A stretch of DNA of 64,000 nucleotides, from assembly GCA_011009095.1 (NCBI GenBank), contig VTPC01091033.1:444795-508794 (forward strand), read 5' to 3'. The notes beneath the pieces were generated by a model. That model was not told the DNA's origin. It saw only the letters and a list, made by a program, of their open reading frames with translations, and ran no database searches. A program made the translations under genes and the position numbers. Within the stretch, counting starts at the first letter, position 1; each line of letters begins with the position of its first letter. Origin of the DNA: Ignelater luminosus (taxonomy: Eukaryota > Arthropoda > Insecta > Coleoptera > Elateridae). This document shows positions 10,262 to 23,900 of this stretch, piece after piece.

Positions 10262-13200
10262 CTAAGCAGTATGCACACAATGTCCATAGAACTGAGCACC
10301 ATGTACTTTTGGCATTTTGATGATTACATAATCGCCTTTATATTCAACATGGAAGTGGAAGTGGAAAGTTGTCAAAATCACACTGTGTAAATGTTCACGA
10401 ATCGTGTAGCTGAACCATTCTTCACTGTGATAATCTACATGATCGGATACTTGTTTGCCGTCAACAAGGATTTTGAAGTGTTCACCATGTTCTCCTTCAG
10501 GGTAGATTTCCAAAGAATGGGCTCCATGTACAGTTTTGAAAGCCTGTTAAGTAAAAATAAATAAAAGAATTAATAAAAAATAGGACTTGATAGTCAACAT
10601 GCAACTTACAATCATATTAGTGCCTTCTATTTTCTTAAGGAAGATTCCATGTTGGCAATCCTTTTCTGCGTCTCCTGCATACAAGGTCCATTCATTGGTA
10701 AGATGGTGAGCTTCAATATGTTTACGTTCGCTTAATCCATGTTGAACTTGATCTTGGTGAACAATACAAGTATGCATCATACCCAAATCGTGCATCATCA
10801 TGTACAATTCAGAATAGTGGGTGTTATCAGGATAGAATCCCCAATACATTAAGCCTTGAGCTGGTATGCCAGTGAATTCATGTACATCATGAGGAGTGAT
10901 AACTTCTACGTTCATAGCATCTCCAGGCACACCCATAGTGTATTCAAATTTTACTTTAACGTGATCGTCAGCAACTTCCTCTTCATGATCATATTCGTAA
11001 TCATAGTAACGTTTGTATACATGTCTGAAGTAATCCAATACTGAATGGGACATTTTCTTGAATTCCGTGGGTACATTGTGGGTCTTGATGTCATAGGTAT
11101 ATTTTCTTACTGAAGTGTGTTCAGCAGCACAGTATAAGGAGTGGTAATCGGCTTCAAAGTAATGATTGTAGGGCTGGCAGACTTCATAAACGTGGAAGGG
11201 AGTCTTTTGTTCTTCAAGTTGTTCACCAACCATGTTTATTTCAACGGTTGCTCCATCCTTGTCGCATTTACCATCGGCAGATTGACCCATAACAACGTTC
11301 ATGTGACCATTTACGCCATCCTTAGTCCATTTCTTAGTACCTTCTACGCATACTTTATAATCTTTTTGGCCAGGGATGATGCGAGTGATATCAACCTTGG
11401 TATTTTCAAGAGTATGTCCTGGATTGGTGTCAAAGATAGCATTCATATCCCAAGTCTTGATGGCCTTCTCTTTGTTCTTCAATGCCCAAGTGAAACGAGT
11501 GTTGTATTTCATTCCAGGTAAAAATTGATCCTTTTCTGGAGTATATTCCCTGTTTACACGGAATGTGAAATCAATCTGGGTGACTGGATTTTCAGTGCTG
11601 GGTACGAGCTTGAAGAGAGTACCGTAAGTACCGGGATATGGCAGAAGCATCAGAAGTGTATCCCAATTGTCAAGAGAGAGAAGGAAGTGTCCGTATGGAG
11701 TCTGGTAGTTTTTGCTGTCTCTGGAAGTAACTCTGGTCATCAAATTGAAAAAGTCGCCTTGAGTGGGTACAACTTCGCTGTCGTAAACAGCTCCGAAATA
11801 TTTGTATCCAGTATTGTAACCATTAACATCAAACAAGGTATACTAGAAAGAAATTAAATATGAAACTTTTCATTTAAGGTAATATTTAAAATGCTTAACT
11901 TACATTGTGGCGATATTCATCTCCTTTAGTTACAATAGCAAAGTCATCACATTTGGAGCAGCATTTTTTAAGAATATCATGATGTAAATCATCTTTAATA
12001 AATACCATGGAAGTAACATGGCTTCGAATACCCATAGCATCTTTATGTTCGTCTTGATGTCTCTTCATGGAAATCTTAACACTGTGTTGTTGAGTATTGA
12101 CTGTTACATCGGCATACAATGGGAATACTACATCATAAGTGTGATATCTGTTGACACCTTGCCATACATCGGCAACTGGATTGTAGAAGGAAAGTCCACA
12201 ACGAGCATGGCTAGCATAATGGTACCAATTGTCAAAGTGCATTGTGATCAAGTTGTTTGCTACTTCTTTCTTCATGTCAACATGGTGGTGTTCAAAAATC
12301 GGTACTAAGATATCCATAACAGCAGGCAAACCCATTTCAGTAGGGAAAATAATCTTAGTGAATGTGTCATAGTAAATTTCGATAGAGTTCTTAGCCTCGG
12401 AGTATTGATTGCCAGAGAAGAATTCGAAAACTTTATGCAAATCTTTAAGGTTGCTTCCTTCAAAGTAATAGGTCTGCATGATTTGATGGTTGTCTCCAAC
12501 ACAAACTTCAATCGTTACATCCTTCATGTCGGGAATGGATTTGATAACATTCCAGGTTTCTTCATAGTTGAACAATTCAGTGGTGCTGTCTAAATTGAGG
12601 TGGAATTTGTGTTTGAAGGCTTCGTTCAATCCATCAATTCTGACATAGAGAGAGTAATAGTTTGATCGCACATTGAACATTTGGGTGTTCACATCAAAAT
12701 GCAATATTCTTGCATCACCGGCAGCAAGGTACATACCTCTGAACTCTCCACCGAATTTATATTTCTTGTCGATGTAGTCCATTTGGTGGAAAATAGAGTA
12801 ACCATGATAGTTGGGTTTACGAGTGAATCTAAGGATCTGGGCAGCATTTAATCTGAATACTTGATGGCATGGATCAGTAGTGTGAGCCATGGATTGCAAG
12901 TAAGAGTAATGGAAGTGATATAGTTCATTATCTGGTTCGGCTTGCATTTCCCAGTAGACGTTGAGCAAACGAGAAATTGGAGGATGAGACTCCATGATGA
13001 TGTAGTAAGCAAGCATTCTCATGTCAAGGTGTTGAGACCAGTCGCTGAAAATGGGCCAGTATAATTCAAATACCATATCAGGATCTGCCATAACCATGGG
13101 TGCAACAGCCCACATTGCTACTTGACGAACGCGATGGTGGTTCATAACTTCTCCTTTTACAATAGGAACCAAATGTTTGACAACACTGGGTAATTTGGTG

Positions 13201-15552
13201 TTGTAAAGAGCTTGGAAGTAGAGGAATTGAGTATCATAATCTTGAGCTGATTTCAATTTGCCGACAAAATCTTCTACGTATTTATCATAAATTTGATGTT
13301 TGCTGAAGAATTTTTGTACATCTTCGGAAACGTAGGAATAATGATGCAAGCCATTTACATGGAAATCAACGTGTTCAAGATTAGTCATCATTTCGTGATG
13401 TTGGTGGTGATGATGATGGTGATGTCCTTCAGAAATAGATTTTTGTACAAAGAAAGTTTTTTGGATGAGGGAAGCAAAGCTTAAGACTGCAGCCTTGCGT
13501 ACATGAACATTGATATCATTTCCCCAAGTCAACATGTCTTCCATGTCATGCAACATCTTTTCAGTAGGTACAAGTACATGTGAAGGCAAATGGTGCAACA
13601 TGTGCATTGCTACGTCATCGTCAACTTTCTTTTCATGGACAATCTTCTTAACAAGGAGTACAGAAGCATGAGTTCCAACCAAGGGAAGTAATTGATGAAG
13701 AATTTCCAAGTGTTTCTTGCCTTGTTCTGTAGTTTTAGCACTGAAGGTAGTGTACATTTGTTCCATAGTAGCGTGGTCAAAGTTGCTGAGTAAACGTACC
13801 ATGCGGTTGACTAATTGTCCCTTTTCAATATCAGGTTGAGCCATGTGAAGATGATCGTGGTGTATCCATTCTACCATTTCACCCATCATATGTTCCAGAA
13901 CTGGAATGTATTGTTTTGCATCAAATACACGACGACCATTTGTGATATCGATCAAATCTTCTTCCAGGCTAGGATCAACTATTTCATAAGTGAGATCTTC
14001 ATCGACATGTTCTGAAGTAAGTTGGAAAGCTTTTTGAGCTGGAACAACATCTGCAAGGTTGAGAGTGACATTTACGAAGACATATTCAGCTTCAGATTTG
14101 GCTTGCAATGGATAGACGTAGATTCCACCAGTAGATTCCATGTGTTTGACGACATGGTGGCCATCTTGTTTCACAATGATGTAATATTGGTGACTGTCAT
14201 GAGACATGGGTTCTTCGTAATGAGCTTCACAATAGTCAGGCAAAATGTTGGTGATCATAGCTTGGTACATGGGTTTGGTACTCTTCATATCATGCATTTT
14301 TTGTACAACCAATTTGTCAGTCTTGGGTAAAACATTGTAAGCAGCTACTGTTTTACCATAGATGGAATATTCTTCAGTCATGAAAGCATGGGCCTTGTCG
14401 CTGTCAAAGTGAATCTTTTCAAGGTTCATTTGAAGCATGGCTGCGAGGGCTTTGTGCATGTTGCGTGCGTACATCTTTTGGTGTTTTTCGGTGACGATTT
14501 GTTTTACTTGACCATTCTTGTGGTAAACAATTTTGAATGGCATAAGTAAATCTTCGGCTTCTTTAGGTAATGGAAGCTTTTCGATTTTATGTTCATGCCC
14601 GTAGTAGCGTTCACCATTGTAGACCTTGTATTTCAGGTCGGACAATTTTACGAAAGCTTCATGTTCACCGCGTTGTTGGAGATGAAGTTTACCGTGCAAG
14701 TAGAATTCAGAAGCATAAGATGTAGGGATAACGGTACCAGCTTTGACGAGCGCCTTGTAATCGTACACGAGATCTTTGCCATCTAGGATCAGCGTGGGGT
14801 GGGTGGCACTGGTGAAAGAAAGCACCGAGAGTGCTGAAAATAACAAAAAAAGGAATTAATTTATTATAAACCAAAAGTAAAAATTCATTTGCTTGATAGT
14901 ACTGTGAGATTATTAATAATTATTACAAGTAGTTATTAGAATCCAGAGCTAACAAGACAAAATAAGTATTTTTGTAATTGTTGAAATGTAAATCAGTTGT
15001 ATTATTTTTTTAAGTAATTTTTTTTTTAATCAAAGTGAATGAGGAACTAATAGATTAATAGCAGCATAGAAAATATAATAATAATAAATAAATAATCTTA
15101 AATAAACACAAAATGGATTCAATTGATTAAAATTGAGTTAAATTGTTTTTTAAAATGAAGTATTAGTAAAAGTGAACAAGATGAACAATTAAATAATTAA
15201 AAAAATAAATATATTTATCATTGCTTTATTTATTAACTAAATAAATTTCAGTTAGACTGTTGAAAAGAATTTGCAAAGCTGTTTTATTTTAAAGTAAGTA
15301 TTGGAATGATATCTAACACAACAACTTGAATTAGAGGATATAATGGTACTAAAAGTATATATTATTAAAATGCGATTTTTCAATAAGATTAACACCTTAA
15401 TAATCACTCTACTATGAGCGATCTTTTTTTTATAATAATAACAATAATATAAATGAAACAAAATTAATAAATTAAATAGAATATTATGAAAACAATAGAA
15501 AAGAAAAAATTTGAGACTTACCAAGCAAGAATGCTACTGTGCAGTGCCCCAT
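10262..15552 (-). CDS. Secreted histidine-rich vitellogenin-like large lipid transfer protein (VHDL-type), intact copy
   Basis: Four coding exons: 15552-15522, 14833-11904, 11842-10610, 10543-10262, all GT-AG and frame-consistent, giving 1491 aa. Residues 1 to ~25 (MGHCTVAFLL|ALSVLSFTSA) are a signal peptide split by intron 1. Residues ~30-600 match Vitellogenin_N (lipovitellin beta barrel, then an alpha-helical HEAT-like stretch around MVRLLSNF and HLEILHQLLPLVG). A DUF1943-like region follows to ~900, and the C-terminus (~1330-1491) looks like a degenerate von Willebrand D domain (DCQHGIFLKKIEGTNM, LEIYPEGEHGEHFKILVDG) without the usual GLCG motif. At ~1500 aa it is shorter than insect vitellogenin (~1800) and has no polyserine tract. 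Histidine is unusually common, with a run at residues 480-490. In the family such proteins carry lipid or serve as storage/very-high-density lipoproteins in haemolymph; metal binding is my inference. Orthology to honeybee larval VHDL is possible but untested. Confidence 0.92.
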
Positions 15553-15572
15553 GGTTGATGGATGTAGGTACT

Positions 15573-15606
15573 ACTGAAGATGCTACGGGAAAGATGTTCT
15601 TTTATA
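15573..15606 (-). promoter_or_regulatory. Core promoter of the intact LLTP gene (TATA box and initiator)
   Basis: On the minus strand TATAAAA (plus 15600-15606) lies about 31 bases before the initiator TCAGT (plus 15573-15577; predicted start A at 15575). This gives a ~22-base 5' UTR before the ATG at 15552. The block TATAAAAGAACATCTTT is shared with the other copy, supporting strong, regulated transcription of both. Confidence 0.65.
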
Positions 15607-17250
15607 TGGTTAACAATTGATATTGACCTTAACCTTTTTTTATCTACATAAAATAAATATTATTTATATTATTTTACAGTTGTCGGTAACCAAACGGTGA
15701 TAACAATAACTGTTTGAAAAATACAATCAGTGATAACCCTTAGTTTGACTTAAAAAATAAAAAGATAATGTACACTACCAAATGTTCAAATTTACCTCAT
15801 ACTTTGAATTTTGACGATTATTTAGGATACGTTATATTTGTTACAGGTGTGATTATTTAATTAAATAATGCAGTCATAGTAAGCAATTAAAGGATAATTA
15901 AAATAATTTGATTTTGTCACATTTTTTTATACTTGGAAACAATTTGATAACACAAGTAAACAAAAAGAAAAAGAAATTTCAAAATAATTCTCGAATTCAT
16001 TGATGTGACGTATAACAGATATTGTTGGATCTTAGAATAAATTAAATAATAATGATTAAGATATTTCTGTTGCTAAGTTACATAATACACTTTTTTTAGA
16101 TTTTTCAAATTTGAATGTTTTAAAAAACTGGCAAACAGCTTTGTCATTATTAAATAAGGAAAATGAACAAAGAATAAACGTATTGTAGTTGTGAATCGTG
16201 TTACGGTTATTATTTTTCATATTTATATTGGAATAAATCTGAAGTTACAAAATTAAATTTCTTTCACTCACTAAAGAATTTTAGTCAACTTAATTATGAT
16301 TATTGTGTGTTTGCATTTATGTAGTTGTAGAATTGAATTTGTATCAAAAACATTACCAGATAACATTTGTAAATTTCTGCTTTAATTGCATTTTTGTTGA
16401 AATTATTATATCGAAACAAAAGATTACAGAATTCTTTTATTTTTATATTTCTCTTGTATTTAAAAAATATATTTGTATAGGTATAATACAGTAAATAAAA
16501 ATAAAATAAGAGATCTCAGCTTGAGCCTGCTTCTCAGGGTATGTACACAAGGGATTGTCTTGTCAGATTTTCTTGATTTCAGAAAAATGAGCTTGACTAC
16601 TTTGAAAGCATTGTACAAGAGTCAAAGTTGACAATTACTTTAGTTGACAAAAATTCTCCTGAATAATTATAAAGCTTTTTGTTGTAGTGTGTTATTTGTT
16701 AACTCAGGCCTTCTGTGCAGCACACTTCATTATAAGCTGTAACAAGAGATGATTGCAGGATGTAATGTAATGTAACCTGCATGAGTTTATTCCAAGGAAT
16801 TCATCGAATTGCTACATACACAGAAATTGAACTACACAGCAAATAAAAAAAAAGGTATAAAAATACTAAGTATGGACTTTAGCATCTAAAAAGGTATTAA
16901 GAGAAAAAAAATTCAAAGTGCCCATAAACAATGAAATCATCTAGTAATGAATGGTTTCTAACATGAAGAATTTTATTCCGAATTATATTACAGGATGTTT
17001 ATTGAAAAAAATGTTTTGTTTTATGAAATATCGTTTAATAATGTCTGGAGGTGGCATAAGCAAACTGATCCTAATTTTCTCATGTTAAAATTCCTATGTT
17101 CTTAGTAAACTAAGATACACCATATTTGGTGGTGTAAATAGTGGACGCAAAAGCCTACAATCATTTTCACTGGTTTTAACAATCTCCTATTCAGCTTTAC
17201 TTTTTGGAAATTGTTGTCATAAGGTGCTATAATATTGTTTCTATATTTAA
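15607..17250. other. AT-rich upstream flank, no gene seen
   Basis: Very AT-rich, without convincing ORFs. The first 120 bases align with the upstream flank of the second LLTP copy. A TTACAGGATG motif near 16990 resembles mariner-type termini but has no partner. Confidence 0.4.
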
Positions 17251-17253
17251 GAT

Positions 17254-19637
17254 CATGGAAAGAAAAACAAAATGTGAAAGTAGTGCACAGAAAAGAAAAA
17301 ATGTTTTCAGAACTAAAATTAACTTGACATAACTTGTGAAAATAATACGAGAACTTCTCTTGCTTCTACATCAGAATACATCTTTGTTATTAAACAAAAC
17401 GGTAATGATTTAAAACCATTTAAAAATCTTAATGGAGAAGTATGTAAAACATTGAATATGGGTTTTCTGGACCACATCAACCCAATGGTCCGTTCAAGAA
17501 GCATCCACTGCAGAATAACAGACATTTATTTCAGAAAATTTCTATTATTCTGAAATAAAATGTTCTTGGCGTTGCTATTCTTTAATTCTTGATGCTGGTT
17601 ATTGCAAGCCACGTTGGTAATTTACAGGTAATTGTAAAAAAGATCAGGAATTCAAGACTGGCAAGGCTTTTCGAAAAAGATAAAAATTCACGGTATTAGC
17701 ACAAAACATATTAAAGCTTGTCAAATATATAATTATTGGAAAGAGAATAAGACTATCGACAAAGATACTGAAAATTTAATTAAACATAAAGCTTTATTTT
17801 AGTTCAATAGTGAAAGTCTTCATTAGGGAAAGTCTTGAAGACGATAATTATGAGAAACAAAAAAAAAGCCAAATACGATAATGTTATGAATCAGTTTATC
17901 AATAAACTTAAAGATTTTATTAAATATCTTAGTCCAGCCATTCAGAATGGGTTAATAATACAGTTTAGGAGATACTTTGAACAATTATAACCGAAATTAA
18001 TTCAGCTCCCTTTTTGTCACTAATAATCGATGCTACCCAAGGTATTTCTAATAAGAAAGACCAAGTAAGTTTAAGTTTTAGGTATGTATGGATAGTTAGA
18101 AATGAAAAATCTGAGCCCACTGAAATACAAATTAAAGAGTCATTTACTGGGTTTTATGAAACTAAAGATCATAACGTGATAGCTGTGACTGATCAGATTT
18201 TATGTTATCCAAAGTAAAACAATAGATATTAAAAAATGTTGTGGTCAGGATCATGATGTAGATTGTTGTGAGTGAGGTTTATAATGGTGTACAAACTAAA
18301 ATTAAAAATGTACCTCTAGCCATTGCGCTAGTCATAATTTAAGTTTAGTTATTAAACTGGTTAATGGCATAAAAGAAGTTGATAAATTTTTTGTACTTTT
18401 AGATGTCTATAAGCTTTTTGGTCTTAGCATTAAAAGGTGGGATTTGTTAGCTGAATTTAGCAGTGAATCCAAAATAACCTTTAAAAAACTTAATCCCACA
18501 AGCTGGCCATCTCAGATTAATTCCATAAAAGCAGTAAATCTGATATATTTAAATATTATAAAAGCTTTATCTAAAATATCGTTAACTAGTTTGAAGGACG
18601 AGCAAAATGAAGCTAATCATACTATACTAAAAAATATTTCAAATTTTAAATTTATATTTATATCAGTAATATTATATAATATACTAAATTAAATAAGTTA
18701 CACTTCAAAAATAATTCAAAGACAAGATGAAGCGATAAATGTTTTAAACATCGTTAGTTTGAATTTAAAAGAATATAAAAGCAAGTATGACCGTCTTAAA
18801 GTTGAAGCTATTTCCATTTGCGAAAAATAGAAAATATCTTGAACTTTTACTGTAAAACCCCACCCAAGAATGAAATGTCAATTTGATGAAATTTGTGAGG
18901 ACTACCAATTTAACAATGCAGAACATCTATAATAAAATATAATTGATTTTGTAAGTACTCAAATACAAACTCAATTTGAAGCTATGATGGAAATTTCTGG
19001 TTTATTTAATTTCTTATCGCCAAAGAATCTTATAAATAGTCCTGCTAAAGTGTTAATGAAATTATGAAATTGGCTGCTGCATTGTAAAAACTACTAGATG
19101 TAAAAGAATTTGCAAATCTACTTTTAATTAAATATAGTTTTACGAAAAGTGTTTTTTCAGAAGTTAACTACTTTATTTAAGTTTACCTGTAGCAGTGGCT
19201 ACAGCAGAAAGGCTGTTTAATTAATTAAAAATAATTAAATCGTATTTGCATAATTCACTGAAACAGAATTGACTGAGCAATCTTTCTGTCTTAGCTATTA
19301 AACATGAAATTGCAGGAAAATTAGATGTAAAGAAAGTTATTGAAAATTTTGCCAACAGGAAAGCTAAACGGTGTGCATATAACAATTTATTTAGTATTAT
19401 GTTAAATCTTGTAAGACATGAATTTCCTATGTACCTACCTGTAAGTAAATAAACAGATAAAAACCAAACCTAATTTGTAATTTTATCTGTTGCATAAATA
19501 GCTACTATCACATATTTAAAAATGCAATGTAGTATAAAGTGCTGTTTTTTTAAATATTAAGTATGTACATCATGAAATACTAAGAGGCCGCAAAATTATG
19601 TTTGTGGGGGGATCCTAAAATTATATTTACGCCACTG
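17254..19637 (+). mobile_element. hAT transposon relic (ZMYM1-like/DUF4371 transposase)
   Basis: Plus-strand frames resemble the zinc-finger MYM-type-1-like hAT transposases: SLIIDATQGISNKKDQVSLS, FRYVWIVRN, ESFTGFYETKDH (18014-18130), and a C-terminal dimerisation-like piece near 19180-19320 (PVAVATAERLFN, then a SV-LAIKHEI block). Many stops and frameshifts separate them, so it is inactive. The 3' end reads CGCCACTG at 19630-19637, the inverse of a CAGTGGCG hAT terminus. I could not find the matching 5' end; the start given is the first ATG-like transposase sequence (ERKTKCESSAQKRKN). Confidence 0.6.
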
Positions 19638-19909
19638 CCCGTATTACTTCTTTGAACTGACGTTTATAATTTGATTTTATGATGAAAAACTCATCCTCTT
19701 ATTAATATCACAGTTTATATCTTACAGTGCTAATAATTGTTGTTTTCCAAATGGAATTCTACCTTGAATTTACTTATTTTTCTTATACAGGGAGTACAAA
19801 ACAATCTATTAAAGAATGTGGATTATTTAAAATATTAGTTTGTTATTGTGTTAAAAGATATTACAACGTAAAAAATCAAGCAAATTATTGGAAATTCAAG
19901 CTTCCCGCC

Positions 19910-19998
19910 AACTCAGTCTGTCATTTCAATCGAGTTCCTGTCTATGCGCAAAGTAGGCGTCTCGTTTCTGTCAAATTGTTGATGGTGTAGCTTGTAAG
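19910..19998 (+). promoter_or_regulatory. TTC14: Candidate 5' UTR exon and promoter region of TTC14
   Basis: GC-richer island ending in a good splice donor (GTAAG|GTGAGT at 19998/19999), paired with the acceptor TTACAG at 20921-20926 just before the TTC14 start codon. It would give an untranslated first exon and a 928-bp 5' UTR intron. The transcription start is not determined; no TATA box is evident. Confidence 0.4.
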
Positions 19999-20957
19999 GT
20001 GAGTGAAGTTTTGAACGTTTTTCCCTTAAAACTTTTAATTATACCAATTTCCTTGTAGCTCATTATTTTATTTTATTAGTAAATTCAATTATATCTATCG
20101 TGCACTATTTTACAACCACAGAACTTAATGAATATAAGTTGGAATGAGATAAGAATCGATTATTAGGGATGACCACGTAAATAATGTGCTTCGTCGCCAT
20201 TTTACTTGCTTTTAAACGGATTTTGTCCGAAATTATTTTTACGTTTTATGGTAATATTTTTTTGCAAGATTGTAGGTGTAAATTTGGTATTTTTTGGATG
20301 TTGGAAACGAATTATGCAATATTGAGTAATCAAGTCAGTTTTTGAAGGCTTTGTGTTGTGGGCATGTGACATTTATTGATTATCATCACCATGAACAATT
20401 CAAGGACGTACTAGTTTACCAACTAAAATTGCCATTTCCCTTTTTAGTTTACCACATTTTTACAGCGTTAAAAACCTTTGATATACTTGTTTACGAGTGG
20501 TAGGGTTAATAACATGTTGTTGAAAATCTTATGCAAATTAATAAACAAAACAGTTTCTCCTGCTAGATAACGTAATTTTTACAGAACATGTTATCAAAAA
20601 GAAGGCAATAACCAAAGTAACTATGGATGAGTTATATTGAATGGAAATTTACTGTATTAATGGAAATGTAGATTTCAGACAAAAATTTTTAATATAAATA
20701 GGTCATACAGAAATAACCAAAGAATAAACAATATTGTGTCTGGTAACCCTGAATTTATGATAAGTAATCCACTATTAACTTGTGTTTTTATCATACATTG
20801 TTTACTCCTTGAGTAATATTATGAAATTACTAACATTTAAAGCTTATCTAAATGGTTTTCTTCTCTTTGTTTAAAAGACCTTATTAAATTTAATAATTAT
20901 ACCACATGTCCTTTTTGAAATTACAGGGAAGAAATATCCAACAACGGCACTTCCAAA

Positions 20958-23900
20958 ATGGAGCCGTTGAATACGGATCTCCTAACACGCGCGTTAAATT
21001 TTCACGGTCAACAACTACAAAAGATGTGGGAATCTGAACGGGGCGAACAGGATCTTTCAAAACATAATGTGAAGGATTTGAATTTTCAAGTTTACGGACA
21101 GAGGCAGAAGTATTTATCGTTTCAAGATCGTGGAAAGAGATTAAAATTGCAACAATTTATTGTTAAAAAAGGGAATCAGTTGTATTCGCAGGAATTATTG
21201 CAGAAGGGCAAACCTTCAGAAGAACATGTTGTCACAGAAGATATGTTTGCTATAATGCCACCGTTTGAAACTTATTTAAATGTTGATAAGCAAAGCCGTT
21301 TGAAATACTTTTTTGAGGTACTATATTTTAAATTTGTAGACTTGCAAATTCTACATACGTATTTGATTTCAGAATGTACAAATTGGAAATTTAATATTGG
21401 GAACTATTGTGAGCAAGACCCAATCTGGGATGATGTTAAAGGTGCTTTGCACCGTTGGTCCTGGTGCTAGCTCTGTCCATTATGTGGCCGATATAAATGT
21501 TAAAGTAAGTATTTTTATTTTCAGTTGTGAAACTAACGACAGTTTGATTTTATCTTTTTTGTATTTTACAAGTTATTTTTGTGATTCTAATTACATCATT
21601 TGCTGCACTAATACTTACCGATAACAATGTTTTTTCAATTATTGCATTGCAAAGTACATATAGGTTAAGAAATTATCACGACCTTTCTTAGTTATTTGTT
21701 ACATTTTAGTCAGGTGTTATCAGTTTACAAAAAAAAAAACGAAAACGAAAACAACCAAACTGGTTTCGTATCGCTTACAGTTCGTTGGGTCAATGATTAG
21801 ATGTTTTTTTGTTTTAATAATAATGATAATTGTTTCTAATTCAATATTCTAGCATAATCTTTCTGATATCGATTTTTTTCTTTGACGAGACAATTTTTGA
21901 AACTGGTTACAATATGCTTGAAATATTACTGTGATGTAAATTGACCATGTCGTTTTAGAATCGTTCTAAATTTTCTGTTTAAATAATTTTGTAAGATTAA
22001 ATAAGTATTTATGTAATTTCCTTGTGAAATGTTTGATAAAAGCAAAACATTAATACTTTGTCAATGCTCAGATGCACTGATTGATAGAATACATTTTGAG
22101 TATTTAAGGTTAGATAACAAATCGCAAAATTATTTATTTTCTCCAGTGTTACTTTGTGGAACTCCATGTTAATAAATTATAAGAATAAAAACACTTCCAC
22201 TTATAATCTCAAACAAAACTGTCAAATTACATTTTTTTTGTTTTTAATTATTCCAACTCAAGAAATGTGCATTGCATGACCTATGCCCGGTTTCTGAAAG
22301 CAATTTATCTAACCGATAAAGTTATGCATTCCATAAATCGCCAAAAGGTGTTTCTGAAACGCTATGTTGTATTTATGAGACCGATATCGGCTTCATAAGT
22401 TATCGGAGCAAGTCGGTGCGATAAGTTATGTAGCGCCGGCGCATTCTACATCGGTTGAGGTTTCGCGCGGCTTTTTTTCAATTACCTATCGCTAACAGCA
22501 GGTTATGTTTAAGATGAAAGTGCCGGTATAGAACGACAGTATTGTTGAAAAATGTGTAACAGTTTCAAATTATTTCAGTTTTTTAAAGTATTTTTTGTTT
22601 TTCTAGTGTTGCAAGTGCAGTAGCCACCTATCGGTTTCTCTCGTAACTACTTAAGAAACCGATAGTTATAAAGTAGAGTACAATATTTTGAGCAACACTT
22701 AAGAATTTTATCGGTTCCATAAAGTTATGCATCCGATAACTATCTGACACATAACATCACCTTTCAGAAACCGGGCACTACTCGATTTTTTTTTATTTGA
22801 TTGCAGTGCTTTGTGTTTGTAACTTTCAGAAGCTTCCAAAACATCTGGTTTGTGTTTATTATTGCAAAAATGTAATGAACAAGGAGATTGATTTAATAAA
22901 ATCACTGTTGCTGCAAGTGTTGAATAAACAATGAAAGTCATAATTTTGTTTGGATCTAGGATAAAATCAAGTTAGCTGGTTACTAAGACAATCTTTTTAT
23001 GCCTTTGAGAATGATATGTCAATATCAAAATGTGTCAGACAAATAAATTTGAGGTTATAAGTGAAATATAAATGTAAAACTAATTCAAATTGTTGCTTTT
23101 TCATGTCTTTTTCAAGTCAATATGTTTTAAGAAATGTTGAATTGCTAAAATATGACTAAATCCTTCCATTCAAATTTTTGAAATTTGAGTGATGTTTAGA
23201 TCTACACACCTGAGGATAATAATATTTTCTAATTTTCCTTAACCTTTGTTGTTTATTCAATGCTGAAAATAAAATAAACTCTATTTTTTATTCTATTTTT
23301 ACTTTACTCCATAAAACATTTTACTTCAAAAATTATAATTTATAGACAACCATCTTTTTTTTCCAAAGCTATCCATATTCTTTGTTTTATTCTATTTTCT
23401 TTTGATATTGACAACTCGCTTTCCAACCTCACTTTCTTTGACATTGAAAAACTAACTTTCTAACCACACATTCTTTGACAGCTAAATAAATTGACAACTT
23501 AACATAATAAATTAGTTTTTGCAAAATTTCTGAAACCTTTTTTTTTTTGGAATTTTTCATGAAATGTTTTAATTAACACGTTGACTGCGACACATAAAAT
23601 TAAAAATTTTTTGTAGGGCACTTTACAGGTCACATGTGACTCAGCCTGTATGAATTTTCTTCATGATGCACTGTAGGCTTGTGTGTCCCATACTGTGAGA
23701 TAGTTTTGAGAGCTCGTGAAACATAGGTGGTTGCCGCTATTCAAAATGTAGACCTCTTATTGGCATTTTCCTCCCACAGTACGCCCCACACATGTCCCAT
23801 ACCTTTTTTAGTGTTGGTTAACCTTGAAATAAACTTTATTGAAAAAACGAAATACTTATTACAAAAATAATAATGAAATCTAAATTACAAAATAAGACAA

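Noticed and set aside
16980-17000. TTACAGGATG motif considered as the 5' end of the hAT relic
   Set aside because: It is of the mariner type, not the CAGTG type expected for the hAT whose 3' end is at 19637.
23573-23821. Possible piggyBac-like element: TTAACACGTTGACTGCGACAC start and TTAA about 245 bp later
   Set aside because: The left edge resembles a piggyBac terminus, but the right TTAA is not preceded by an inverted copy, so the ends do not pair.
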